Source: Capsaspora owczarzaki ATCC 30864 (lineage: Eukaryota > Opisthokonta > Filasterea). Taken from it: DNA of 64,000 bases. The first letter of the stretch is position 1, and each line of letters begins with the position of its first letter. Shown here in pieces: positions 22,116-34,041 of the stretch. Position numbers and translations under genes: made by a program. The DNA lies in NCBI RefSeq assembly GCF_000151315.2, contig NW_011887296.1, positions 1,574,998-1,638,997 on the forward strand, read 5' to 3'. The notes beneath the pieces were generated by a model that had not been told where the DNA came from, ran no database searches, and saw only the letters and a program-made list of their open reading frames with translations.

Positions 22116-24974
22116 ATGAGCTTCAGTCTGCCCGCTCGGCCGCCCTGCCGCGCCATTATGCATCTTGATCTTGATGCATTCTACGCACAGGTTGAAGAGC
22201 GTCGACTCGGCGTCCCTCCAGTACGGGACAAGTTTTGTTTTTGTTTTTAAATGTCTGCGTGTGTGTTTTTGTGTTCCCGCCAAAATCTCAGCGTTTCTGA
22301 GCTACGTTTTTGTTTTCCCGCCAAATTTCTCACCTTTCCACTCACGCGCTCGTCCTTCCACGCCACACCCCGCACCGCACCGCACCGCACCGCACAGGGC
22401 GCCGATGTCCCGTTTGCCGTGATTCAGTGGGGCATGATTATCGCCGTCAACTACGCGGCGCGCAAGCACGGCGTCGCTCGCTTTGAGCTGATTCAGAACG
22501 CGTGGAAAAAGTGCCCGATTCTGCGCGCGGTGCACGTCCAGACATTCACTGGCGATGGCACACAGCCACAGGGCTACTATCCAAACCCGCGCAAGGCCAC
22601 GCACAAGGTCTCGCTGGACGCCTACCGCGACACGTCCGCGCGGATTTTCGACGTGCTCGAGCGTGCAACTTCAGCGCCAATCCAGAAGGCGTCCGTCGAC
22701 GAGGCCTTCTTTGATCTGACCGAGATTGCCTGGCAGAGGCTGTGTGCGTGGCACGGCAGGCTGCTGCGTGCTCGACGGGAGCAGCTGGAGTCCGAGTCCG
22801 AGTCCGAGCCAGAGAGAACGAGCATCGTGAATGGCGTTGTTCCAGCCATCCCCGCTCCTGCGACCCACTCGACAGCCACAGTCGATGAGAATCATGGCGT
22901 GATGCCTAATGATGAAGCGTCGAGCCCAAGAGCAGCAGTCCATCCTGCAACTACGGCGCCACACAACGACGTTGAACCCGATCGTGAATTTCGCACGACT
23001 CCAACAGCAACAACAACAACAACAACAACAGCAACAGCAGCACCTCTTGTGCTCGACAAGCATGATGTCGTGTCCGTCAGTGGGCTCAATCCAGCTGCCA
23101 ATCGGCCCATTGTGCAAGTCGCGTCGGGAATCGAACCAATCCATGCTGGCCAATTTGCAGATTACCAGCGTCTTCCGTCGCAACCAGTGCCCTCGGGCCC
23201 TACTTTTACCGCCGACGGTGTGATTGATTGGAGCACCGTGGGCGCAATCCAGCGCGACCAAGCCATTTCGAAGGAAGAGGCAGAGTGGGTGGCTGAGCTT
23301 GACGACGACGGGTCTTCCACTCATGCTGCTCATTCGACAGCAGCAGCAGCAGCAGCCGCAGCAGCAGCGGTGGATGAGCACATGGTCAGCGACATGATGG
23401 TGGATGACTTTGACGAGACAGGATATGATTTTCATGATGCGACCGAGCTGGACGAATCCGACGCGTGGGCAGTTGCCGACGCAGCCAGCAACAAGACCAA
23501 CCCTGCGCTTTTTGACGCGAGCCATGCATCCGTCAGCCTGCCCGGCCCAAGCAGTTCCACCACCGCAGCGCTTGTTGCGCCGCCAGAATCAGACCTAGTG
23601 GCATCCATCCACCCTTCTACCGCCGATATAGCACCAACCGCCAGGGATGCAGCGAATCCCACCTTGCTGCTTCTCTGGTTTGCAGCTCAAATCACCTTGG
23701 AGATTCGCAATGCTGTTTTAAACCAGCTGGATTTCCACTGCAGTGCTGGCATTGCCGAAAACAAGATGCTCGCCAAGTTGGCAAGCTCGCTCAACAAGCC
23801 GAACAAGCAAACGACTGTCACGTCCACCGGCGCCATCGCACTGATGCGGTCATTGCCCCTGCGAAAGATTCGCGGATTGGGCGGCAAGCTGGGTCGTGAG
23901 GTGTGCAAGCGGCTCGGCGATATCGAGCTGGCCGGCGAGGTCTGGTCGTTTCCGCTGAGTCGGCTCGTGTCGCTGCTCGGTAGCGACACTGGGCCCTTTG
24001 TTTACGCGGCAGTTCGCGGACGTGACTCGTCCGCAGTTGTTCCTCGTTCCACGACCAAGTCCATGCTCGCAGCCAAATCCTTCTCCCCGGTTGTTGAGAC
24101 GTATCAGAGTTTGCTGGACTGGCTGCGAGTATTGGCATCCGAATTGGTCTTGCGCATGCGGGCAGACAAGCGTGTTCCGCGAACGCTGAAGGTTCAGTTC
24201 CACCGCGCATCGCCCAATGGACGCGCAAACAGCCATGCCTGGTGGTTGGAGGGCAAGAGTCGGTCTTGCCCTCTGCCTCACGATCGCTTCAACGCCGAGC
24301 TGCTGGCATCCACTGCGTATGGACTTCTCCCTAGCGACGCTCGCGAAATCTTACCGTGTCTGATGATTGCTCTTGGCGCCGAGGGGTTGTCGGAAGGACC
24401 CGTCTCGGAGTCAAAATCCATCGCCGCCATGTTCAAACGCGTGGCAGATCGGCGTCCAGAGGCAGGGCTACAAGACTCGGTTTCTCAAGCAAGTGTATTT
24501 GATGCGGGCGATGGCGCACAAGAGTCTTTGACGCACGCGGAGCCCGCAGGTGTTGGATTGTTCTTGCACGCCTCCACGCCGCTGAACAAGCCTCCCCACA
24601 CAGCCGTTGCTGACGACGATGACGGGTTTCTCGTTGTATGTCCAAAGTGTGGCGTGCGCACCACGATTGATGAGGTGGACGAGCATGCCGATTATCATGT
24701 CGCGCTTGCGTACCAGCAACAAGACCGACGCTCTCAGATGCAGCAGCGAGAAGCGCAACTGCTCGAGCAGCAGCAGCAACAACGAGCCGCATCAGATCGA
24801 GAAGAGCGATTGACTCAAAAGCGGCCACATACATCTCAGCCCTCGCACAAGGAAAAGCGACCTCGGGTAGGTTCGGTCAGCAGCAGCAACAGCAATAGTA
24901 GTAGTAGTAGTGGTAGTAGTGCCAGAAATCCAAGCAATTCAACCTTGACATCATGGCTCAAGAAGGGATCTTGA
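22116..24974 (+). CDS. POLH: DNA polymerase eta (Y-family translesion polymerase)
   Basis: Two exons, 22116-22220 and 22398-24974, about 893 aa. The first exon carries the metal-binding HLDLDAFYAQVE; the second has IIAVNYAARKHGVAR and the catalytic ASVDEAFFDLT. After an insertion of about 300 residues, CSAGIAENKMLAKLAS, LNKPNKQT and the helix-hairpin region (RKIRGLGGKLGREV) resume the palm and thumb, followed by a little-finger domain. Near the C-terminus a UBZ zinc finger (CPKCG and HADYH) would bind mono-ubiquitinated PCNA, and the end TLTSWLKKGS looks like a degenerate PIP box. Family role: error-free bypass of UV dimers in the nucleus. The insertion is Ser/Ala/Thr/Gln-rich and acidic, so probably disordered. 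The UBZ favours eta over kappa or iota. Confidence 0.9.
22371..22395. repeat. (CGCAC)n pentanucleotide repeat at POLH intron acceptor
   Basis: Five tandem CGCAC units run straight into the CACAG acceptor of POLH exon 2, replacing the usual polypyrimidine tract. Confidence 0.8.
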
Positions 24975-25479
24975 TATTGACAAAGCCACGACGCTTCCTC
25001 TTCTTCCCCCAATACAATCAGAGTTTTCGTGCATTAAACGCTCCCCTCCCCCTCCCCCTCCCTCTTCTTCTTGCATTCCTCCTATCATTCGTGGATGAAG
25101 GTAAGGTCAAAAGCGCGGCAAAGAAAATGCACCAGCCTTTGCCCGAAAATCCGTACTTTGTGCGCGAACGCAGAAGGCGCTGCCGATTCGATTTCGAGTG
25201 GTTGCATGATTTTTTCGAGCAATCGGTCTTGATGCACTTTACTGTATCATTGACGAAGCTTGGATGGATGGATGGATGGATGGATGGATGTGATTCAATC
25301 GTTCCCGTTCTCTCTCTCTCTCTCTCTCTCTCTCCCCAATCCAACGTCTTCCATTTTGCCATCATTTTTGTTTTCTTGTCCTTTTCATTCTTTTTATAAT
25401 TATTCATTCACTGCTTATTATTCTTATTATTACTATTTTGTTTCTCAGATCATCATCCGAACACACTCAAAACCTGACA
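24975..25479. other. spacer between POLH and ATG12 with simple repeats
   Basis: Holds a (GGAT)n run at 25261-25290 and a (CT)n run at 25309-25334, the latter in the presumed ATG12 promoter or 5' UTR. No gene is seen. Confidence 0.5.
25261..25334. repeat. (GGAT)n and (CT)n microsatellites
   Basis: About seven GGAT units followed after a short gap by about thirteen CT units, upstream of the ATG12 start. Confidence 0.85.
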
Positions 25480-26813
25480 ATGGCAGACGATGACGCTGAC
25501 TTTCCCTCCTCGACGACGAACGCTGGACCAGCAGCAGCAGGGGCGACCTCTTCTTCCTCCTCCTCCTCCGCTGCTGCTGCTGCTGCCGCCAACCCCAACG
25601 CCGCTGCTGGTGCCGACGACGACAACGCGGGTGCTGCCCCTTCAGCGCCGTCGCCGTGGACGCTCCGCAAGCCGCCGACCAAGGACAAAGGTCCGTGCTG
25701 GTGTGCAATGGCGGCGCATTCAATAAAAGCGACGCGCTCCCTCAACCCCAACCCCCCAACCCCCAGCCCCTCAACAACAAAAACAACAGCTGAATGGTTT
25801 GTTGAATTCAATGCCAGCAGGGTTTCAGAAGTGTGGTCAGGGGGGTGGGGGAAGCCGGTCCATTCGTCTTTGCTCTTGGCCCCCTTGGCTTGGCTTGGGC
25901 AGATCGAACAGTCAGATTGGAAACCGAGGAGAAGGGTTGTTTCTGATTCAAAAGGGACAAGGTGTTTGAGTGTGTGATGGTGCTTCTGGTGGAGGGCAGA
26001 GACAGAGAGAGAGAGAGTGTGTGTGTGATGCACGGAACATTATTATCGGAGGTGTGGCTCTTAGAAAGCGGAAAAATTGAGCACCCACTTTGGAAAAAAC
26101 GAGAGGTGGTTATTTTTTGGCAAATGGTGGAAAAACACGTTCTGAGCAGCCATGCTTGGAGTCTAACTGTTCTGAAAAGTGCCTGAGATTATCATCAAAT
26201 GTGACAGCGCTGTTTTGTTTTTTGGTTTGACTCACTCTTGTATGCTTGCTGTTGGATTTAGTCATTGTTCAATTCCGAGCTGCAGGCAATGCGCCGCTGA
26301 TGCGCCAGAAAAAGTTCAAAATCACAGCCAGCGAAAAGTTCCAGACGGTGATTGAGTTTTTGCGGAAACAGCTCAAGTTCAAGCCCACCGACCCGCTGGT
26401 ACGTTTGCAGCGAGCGTGCTTGTCTGTCGATGGCGGTTGCAGGTTGAGGCTGAGCTCGCGGGCAGCGTGTCTGGTTGGGAGCAAACACGCCGAGATGGTC
26501 GTTTCTGGATTTGCTCACTTTGTTTTTGAAACTTTTTGTCTGGAATCCAGTTCTTGTATATTAACCAAGCGTTCTCGCCTGCACCTGACGAAATTGTGCG
26601 AAATTTGTATCAGGTACGCAGCAGTTGGGGGGGGGGTGGGGGTGTTTGTGTTTTTTTTTTTTTTTGCTTTTGGTAGCTTTGACTTTGCATCGAATGCTGA
26701 CCCCGCTTGTTTTTTGTGTCGATGCTCTTTTGTTTGCCGACTCTCGCTGTTAGTGCTTTGAGATCAAGGGCCAACTCGATATTCAGTACGCGACAACGCC
26801 CGCATGGGGCTAA
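25480..26813 (+). CDS. ATG12: ATG12 ubiquitin-like autophagy protein
   Basis: Four exons, 25480-25690, 26262-26398, 26551-26613 and 26754-26813, about 156 aa, all phases agreeing. The ubiquitin fold reads VIVQFRAAGNAPLMRQKKFK, then FQTVIEFLRKQLKF, FLYINQAFSPAPDEIVRNLY and CFEIKGQLDIQY, ending exactly in the C-terminal Trp-Gly that ATG7 activates. Family role: ATG12 is conjugated to ATG5 through ATG7 and ATG10 and, with ATG16, drives lipidation of ATG8 on phagophores. The first 70 residues are Ser/Ala/Asp-rich low complexity ending in PWTLRKPPTKDK, a longer N-tail than the fold needs. Intron 1 is 571 bases and contains an (AGAG)n run. Confidence 0.95.
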
Positions 26814-27227
26814 ACCGAACAATCCGTGTCGATATCTCTTTCCGGGTTTGTCGTGATTGGTCTTCCATTTGCGTGTGTACACCGCCCCCCCCCGCCTCCG
26901 TCTTGCCTTTGTGTGCGTGTGTGTAATGTTGTGAATTTCGAGCTCTTGCATCATTGCTTCATAGGAGGAAATTGTCAAAGCCGACCACACAGGCAAACCC
27001 TGTGAATCTCGCTCTTTCTCAGAGTCGCTTCATTTCAATTCGATCTCTACATTATTGATTGGAACATGCAGAATCGTTAACTTGAGATGACGACTGTGAA
27101 ATGTCAAAAAAAGGCAGAACAAGAAAGTGTTGGAAAGGAGCTGTTGAATGGTACCAAATCCTTCACTTTTCCAATGCACTTTTAGTTAGCTCACTCTATC
27201 TTTTTTTGCTTTTTGACCCATTTCCGA
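26814..27227. other. spacer between ATG12 and the R3H/G-patch gene
   Basis: About 400 bases with no open frame of interest. It should contain the ATG12 3' end and the promoter of the next gene. Confidence 0.5.
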
Positions 27228-27422
27228 ATGCCGCGCAACTCGTCTCGTGGCGGCGCACGCGGCCACAGTAGCCACGGCCAGTCGCACCACCGCCCGCAGC
27301 CCCATCGCCAGCAGTCGCCCAAGCAGCCACGCCGAGTCAACCACAATGACGATGATGGCAGTGACGAGGAGCGACTGCTGCCCGCGAGTGCGTTTGGCGC
27401 CAACTCTTCCCGCCAATTCCCC

Positions 27423-27455
<33 letters not shown>

Positions 27456-30400
27456 GGCCAGCGAGTGAGCGGATCGCCGCGTCAGCCGCATCATCATCAG
27501 CATCCACAGCAGCAGCAGCAGCAGCATCGTCAGCAGCACGGTGGCGGTCGCGGATCGCCGCACTACTCGGCCCCTGCGTCATCATCCTCGTCGCCCGGTC
27601 CGCCTGGTCCAGTCGTCTACGCGCACCTGTCGCCAGAGCACGCTGCAATGCGCAGTCTCAACCGCTATGGCATCCAGGTCGGGTCGCTGAGTGCGCCTGG
27701 ACAGCCATCGCACACTGGCGCCGTGTTTCGTAATAGCGATCCAGTGATGACGTCCTCCTCCTCTTCCTCGTCCGCCTCACTATGTCGTAATCCAGCAAGG
27801 TCAAGCAAGCATGGCTCAGCAAGCAAGACAAACAGAAGGCAGCCCGCGCCGGTCGGGCATTTGTTCAGCTTTGAGTATGATCAGGCTTCAGAGACGACTG
27901 CTACTGCTCCCAACGGACCCGGCGAGGGAGGACGTCAAGGACCGCGCAATGCGACTCTGATGAGCAAGAATAGCGCAGTCGCAGCGAAACGGCAAGGCAC
28001 AAAGACCAAAAAAGCCCAAGTCAAGGACGATGAGGACGACGAGGACGACGAGGACGACCAGGACGACCAGGCGATTGCCATGCTCGAGGATGAATTCACA
28101 TTCGAGGCAGAGCTCAAGCGGGCTCGCGGTGGCGACCTGGATGAACCCTCTGGCAGCGAATCCGAATCCGACAGCGAGGACGACGACGACGAGAGCGATC
28201 TCAGCGACACCAATGTGGACGCAACCACAATGCACCCAGACGCGGATGTCGATGAGGACGACGTCGACGAAGACGAACTGGCCGCTTTGCATGCAGCCAT
28301 GGCTGGGGATGGCACAGACTCGTCTGACGAAGATGACGGTGCGCATGGCCTTGGCTGGACGCCAGTTACAGCGAGCACCAACAGCCGCTCAGCCAAGAAG
28401 CTCAAGGTGGTCATGTCTCCCCGCGTATCTGATGGCTCGCTGCTTTCACCTTCAGCCATCATTGAGCCTGTGATTGATCGACCAAACAAGCACCAGCGAC
28501 GAAAGGCTGCTCGGGAGGCTGCGGCCAACGGCACCAGTCCAACGGTGATTCGCATGAGCAGCAACACGGCCGGCACTCAGACCCTTGCTGGACCCTTCCA
28601 TCGCCTGCAACCGACTGTTCAGCCACCGATGAGCAAGAGTTCCAGTTGGCAGCAGCAGCAGCAGCAAAGCAGCGACGACAGTAGTGAAAGCAGCGACAGC
28701 AGCGACGCAGACTCGGATGATGACCTGAACGCCGATGAACAAGCCGCTCTGCAAGACTACTATGACAACGTGAACAATGCTAGCTCCGACTCTGATGATG
28801 ACGACGATGCCGGCCTTGCGCGACCCGGCCTTGGCCAAACCCAATCCACAACTCGAAGTGTTGTCCAGCGATTTGCAGCCGTCAAGCTGCACCCCAACTC
28901 TGGAAGGAGCGTGGAAGACGTGTTTCAGTACGCAGACGCGGCCTTGTACGACCGAAATGCACCCTCCGCTGCACGTCGGCAACAGCAAGCCATGGCGTCA
29001 GTCATTGCCAGCCTTCCTCCAGGCGTCTCGATGAACCACCAACGCATTAGCAAGCAGCAGCGAAAGCAACTGCGGCACGAGGCTCATCAGTTGCGGAAGC
29101 TGCAAAAGAAGCAGCAACTCGAGATGCAACGGCGACAATCCCCGTCCCAAGCCCAACAACAACGTGGGCAAAAGCGTCATTCCGACTCCCGCTCGCCGCG
29201 TGCTCCTGTCAGTGTCGATCATGTTGAGGCCGGCCGAAAAGCGCGATGGGTGACTTCCTCGACGACCATGATGCAAGACGATGCGCTTTTGCTCAAGCCT
29301 GTCGATGTTGCCAGCTCGCCTTCTCAACCCTTGCCGCCGAGCGACGTTCCGTCAAGTTCGGGTCGAGATTCGATTCCTACAATTGAACCCAGTGTTGCCG
29401 ATGATGCTCCGCCAGAAAGTCTCTTCTTTATCGATACGCATGGCGACCAAGCGGACGAATTGTCCGATTCCAAGCTCATCACCCCTCAGCTCTTGCTCGA
29501 CAAGCTGGGGAAGGTTGAGAGTGGCGACGATGAGAATGATGACGAGGACATTGACGAGGACATTGACGAGGACGATGGCGAGGACATTGACGAGGACGAT
29601 GACGAGGACATTGACGAAGCTGACGACGATGACGACGACTTGGACGAGATCGATGAAGTCGATGAGGGCGTCGCTGCAGCCCTTCGAGACCTGGACTACT
29701 TTGCCGCCAACCCTCGCCATGCAGCTGCCACTTTTGCCAGTCCCACTTCCAGCCCATTGGGCGCAAAACCCTCATCCTTCTCAGAGGAAAAGCGCAACTT
29801 TTTGGACAACATCACCCGTGGCTCTCCGCGTGCGCCTTCTCCACGCGCCCCGCCGTCCCCTGCTGGCTCCATGATGAGCAATGACGAACTCATGGACGCC
29901 TCTTCTCACCGTGATGCGACCATCATTGACGGTGTTCTGAAGCGCTTGGTCGACTTTGTGCTCAACCCGGCCGTCGAGGAGCAACCTCTGGAGCCGATGA
30001 GCAAAAAGTACCGCGCCTTCGTGCACAAGCTGGGGCAAATGTTTGGCGTGATTACAGACAGCGCTGGCAACGGTGATCGTCGCCACCCCGTCCTCATCAA
30101 GACCGCGCACAGTATGCTGCCCAACCCCGCCAAAGTCAACAAGGTTGTTTCGACATTCTACAGGTATTCGCACCTGTTGGATGACGAGAGTAACGGCGAA
30201 GACTATCGAAGCATGCTTCGCTACGGTCGCAGCGGACCTCCTCCGTCGCGGGGAGGCGGCGGCTCGTCGCGCGGCGGCAAAGGCAGCTGGAGCGCTCCTG
30301 GCAGCAGCTATGGCAGTCCTCGCAGCAGTCCTGCGCCCCCCGGTCGTGGTGGCCGCGGCGGCCGTGGCGGTCGTGGAGGATCTGCGTCGCGCGACACGAG

Positions 30401-30644
30401 CCGGTTTGGATCACCCACCACCACCGATCGCGGAAGCTCCCCTGCCGGCAACGGGCGATCACGCGACGGCGATGTCGTTGGCGCGGAAGCCGAGCCCATC
30501 CCCGAGTCCAACATTGGCAGCAAGTTGTTGGCGAAAATGGGTTGGAAGCCCGGCAACAGTCTCGGCGTTGGCAACGCTGGCATTGTTCAGCCGATCGAAG
30601 CTGTGGTCAAGACCAAGCGGACTGGACTTGGCATGGATGTGTAA
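27228..30644 (+). CDS. R3H and G-patch domain protein (SQS1/PFA1-like)
   Basis: Intronless, about 1,138 aa. The N-terminal third is low in complexity: Arg/Gly/His/Gln-rich with long poly-Q. Several Asp/Glu tracts follow, including a DEDID-type tandem near 29530-29660. An R3H domain lies around residues 900-965 (LVDFVLNPAVEEQPLEPM with FVHKLGQMFGV and RHPVLIKT), then an RGG-rich linker (GRGGRGGRGGRGG). A C-terminal G-patch ends the protein (GSKLLAKMGWKPGNSLG to KTKRTGLG). R3H plus G-patch in this order matches yeast Sqs1/Pfa1, which binds and stimulates the helicase Prp43 in ribosome biogenesis and splicing. The same role is a reasonable inference. Start ATG at 27228 is the first in frame. Confidence 0.85.
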
Positions 30645-31210
30645 ATCATTACATGCTCATTGCATTGCGTCTCTTTGGATGGACAATACATGCTATTTGT
30701 TGGTGAAAAGAAGACTCGGGTGGGCTTTTTTTTTTTTTTTTTTTTCATTGATTGGATGAGGTGTTCCGAAACACAAGGATGGAAGTATCTGGCACTTTGG
30801 TGCGTCCAGAGTGAAAGAGAGGGTGTGCGTATTGAGCAAGGGCAGATCGGGAAGGATGGTTGAGCATTGGCATGGTCACTGTGGTTCCCAAGTCGTTCGT
30901 TGGTTTTTTGTTGTTTTGTTTCACTCTCTAAAATTTCATGTTGCATGTCGTGGAATTGTTCGAACAACCCTCCCAACGTTGTTTCACTGGTTGAAAATGC
31001 GGTGCCCAGAATCTTGTTTGAAACGCCGACAAATCGCGGCTTTTTTGAAACCAGTCTTTTTGTTTCTACGTTGATTCGCAATGACAACCGTTGATACTTT
31101 GCCTCTGTCAGTTTCCACCGCTCCCCCTTCACCCACTGATAAGCATCCCACTTCTATAGCAGTTGATTGTTGCAGCTCATCCTCACTCCGGACGCCAAAA
31201 AGCGAGACAA
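30645..31210. other. spacer between the R3H/G-patch gene and the coiled-coil gene
   Basis: Contains a T tract at about 30727-30745. An ATG at 31081 opens a short frame (MTTVDTLPLSVSTAPPSP) that could be an alternative 5' exon of the next gene; I could not decide. Nothing else is seen. Confidence 0.4.
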
Positions 31211-33304
31211 ATGGAGGAAGACGAGATGATGAATTTGGAACGGTTTCATTTTTTTTTTTCAAATTTTTGGCGCCATTTCGAATGCGGTGGATTTACAATG
31301 ACGCTGGGGTTACTCGAGCCACCAAGTGAACTGGGCCGACAGTACACATACTTACATTGATTGAGTCATACCAATTGGGCAGGATTACGGCGGCTGTGGA
31401 CGAGCTCAAGCGCGCCAAAGAGCCCCAGTACCACTTTCTCGACTTGCAGCACGCGCTGGTCGGAGCCGAAGCCGAGCAGACCGCCGCCGCTGATGTTCTT
31501 GTGTTCAAGGTGAGAGCGGCGAATTGCTTTGTGAAGCAAGGAAAGGCGTGCTGAAGCGCTGGCGAAGAGGCCAGGGTCCAATTGGGAAGTCCAACAATGG
31601 AGCTTGAGCCAAACGTTTTCACGACATGACGAGTGGTTGATCGCTCCCATGTCGTGTACTGTGACTTGCAAACTCACCTTGAATATGCGGCAAACGTGAC
31701 AGGAAAACTTGTCCAAGCTCAAGTTTAACTTTATCGAGCTGGAAACCAAAAGCGCCTTCTTGATGCACGTTGGGCAGAACACTGCCTTCCCATCGTCCAC
31801 TGAGCTGGCAGCAGAGGGTACAGGACAACGCTCGCTTTGTTGTTGCTCTTGCACAATTGGGTGACTGGGGAGAAGAGTCGCTGTGTGTGTACGCAAAACA
31901 CGACACCCAGCCCTCTCAACTTTGGTTTGATTCTGGTTTGTGCACAGAGAGCAAAAAGTCTCAAGCACAGGCACATTACAAAAACCTCAAAAAGCAAGCA
32001 TCTCAAGTGCGAACGGAGATTGCAGAGATCGCCAAGACGATTGATCGCGGTAAAGCTAGCAGTTTTCAATCTCGTTGTTTTTTTTTTTTGTTTTTGTTTT
32101 TTTCTTTCATCAACTGCAATGTATCGAGCTGGAAATTCACCATCACTCTGGTGGATAGAATTCACCGAGCTCCAAGGCAAACTCGCGGAACTGGCCGCCG
32201 TCATTTCCGAGCTGGAGCAAACAGTAAGCAAGCGTTTTCAGATGTTCGCGATGACGGCTTTGGTCCGTGTCTCACTTGCTTTGAAATTTTGTTTCAGCAA
32301 CATGAATCACAGCAGCTGATTTCGCGGCAACCGCAGCCAATGATACTGGAAGGAAGGGTGAGGCTTTGGTTGGAACCCGTTGTATTTCTGGTGCTGCAGA
32401 TGGTTTGGTTCTTTGTGTTTGGCTCACGCTGTGCAATGTTTCAGACGGTGAATGCAAACGAACTGGAGGCCATTGTTCAGCAACAGGTGAGGCTCTTTTC
32501 AAACTTGTTGTTTCTAGGATCGTTTGTGACGCACTCAACCAACAACAAACACTTTTGTAGCAAGAGCTGCTTGGCCAACTCGCCAGCGAGCGCGAGATGG
32601 TTGCCAAGCAAATTGCTGATCTGCAGCGTGCCAAGCATGCTCTTGAATCGGATCCGGAGAGTGTGCGCCAAGCGGCGGCGTCTGGTGCTAGTGGCATGGA
32701 CCAGGCCGTCGAGCAAGCCCAGCTGGTTGAAATGCAAGCATGGTAAGACGTGCTAGGATTGCGCATGCCTTTGAGGTGTCCCTCCGCTGACGACTGCTGC
32801 TTTCTTTGCGACAATTCGCAGGTTTGTGTCCATGACGGCCGCTCTGGCCAAGCTCGGGGGTGTAGAGCTGTTGGACGTCCAGCCTCAGTCGATGACCATC
32901 CGCATTCTGTTGAACAACTCCAAGACTGTTGACATGTTCTTGCAATTCTCGTGAGTGTCGCGTTTGTTTTTGATGCAGATCTGATTTTTTTCTTTTGGGG
33001 GGGGGAAGGGCGGAGGGGTGTTAACCCGCGCAGGAATTGCTCAGTTTCAAAATTGTATTTGGCAACAGAAAACGATCGAGCGCAGTCAAGCTGGAAGCTG
33101 CTCAGGTATTGGGTTTTGTCACTGTTGCCTGTTGTGAGTGTTGACGCCTCGGATACTAACCGTGCGCCTGTTGCTTGCTCTGCGAATGTGTGTTCCCAGC
33201 TCATGTCGAGCAATACCTCTGTGGCAGATTTGGTGGAGCAAGCGGTGATTTTGAACGATGTGCCCTTCTTGATTTCAGAGCTCAGACATCGTCTGTCACG
33301 TTAG
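31211..33304 (+). CDS. 11-exon coiled-coil protein with possible RWD-like C-terminus
   Basis: Exons fit in phase at 31211-31242, 31383-31509, 31703-31817, 31948-32049, 32159-32223, 32298-32357, 32445-32486, 32561-32742, 32822-32950, 33069-33105 and 33200-33304, giving about 331 aa. Residues 1-210 are mostly helical and heptad-like (YKNLKKQASQVRTEIAEIAK, ELQGKLAELAAVISELEQ, LLGQLASEREMVAKQIADLQ). The last 100 residues alternate strands and helices: WFVSMTAALAKLGGVELLDV, SMTIRILLNNSKTVDMFLQF, and a closing helix pair ending LISELRHRLSR. Coiled coil followed by such a domain recalls kinetochore RWD proteins (SPC24/SPC25, KNL1, MAD1 tails), but this is only a shape resemblance. The first donor (CG|GTTTCA) is weak, so the 5' end is the least certain part. 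Confidence 0.65.
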
Positions 33305-33449
33305 TCGCTCTGCCTGGCCGATGGCCTTTTTTGGTTGTGTCGTTGTTTCTGTAAATTTCTCAAACAGTGACGAAGAACGTGTGCCTTTGGTATGCGTTAT
33401 GACGATATTCAACTGTCTCATATCCGACGTTCTTATTCGAAGCGATGGG

Positions 33450-33482
<33 letters not shown>

Positions 33483-34041
33483 GCGTTGGCGGGGTGGAAC
33501 CCCGTCGTCGATTCCAACGCCTCCCAGCGTCCTGCACAAAGGTTCAATCTCCACATTGCATGAAATGAGCAAGGTGAATCGTGGGTGCGCGAACAGACAA
33601 GTTGAAGGGGCTGACTTGCGTTCGCCTCCACAACCAGCTGGTGCTTGCTTTCTTGAATCCAGACTTTCTGAACGCTGCAGCACCAGCAGAGCGATTCCGA
33701 GTGCGTCTGTCATGATTCCAACACATCATCATCGCGACTTTACGACAGGGCTACTGATGGATCCGGACCGGAGGCGCGGGGAAAGGGAGGCTGCTGCCCA
33801 GGAACCAAAGACGGGCGGCCGAGTGGGTTTTGGCGCGCGACTGCCGAGACTCTTCACTCGCAAAACGTCCCCGTACAAGCGGTAAAACGCGGGAAATCGA
33901 GACCTCGGACACGCTCCAATGCAGTCCCATCCCCCAGCGATTTGAAATGGACCACCACGGCCCGTGGAAGGCGACTTTAATAAGGCACATTTTGTTTTCG
34001 CTGTCCAAATCTGGTGAAACCAGTCTTCATTTTGTTTCGAG
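33305..34041. other. spacer between the coiled-coil gene and the nuclease-kinase gene
   Basis: Has an A29 homopolymer at 33450-33478. A frame at 33485-33885 is open but low in complexity and without a recognisable domain. I see no supported gene. Confidence 0.4.

Noticed and set aside
31081-31242. ATG at 31081 as start of the coiled-coil gene
   Set aside because: The frame leads into a stop-rich region unless an unsupported donor is used; the ATG at 31211 gives phase agreement, though I remain unsure.
33445-33885. A frame after the A29 tract
   Set aside because: It starts in poly-Lys from the homopolymer and lacks any ordered or recognisable segment.
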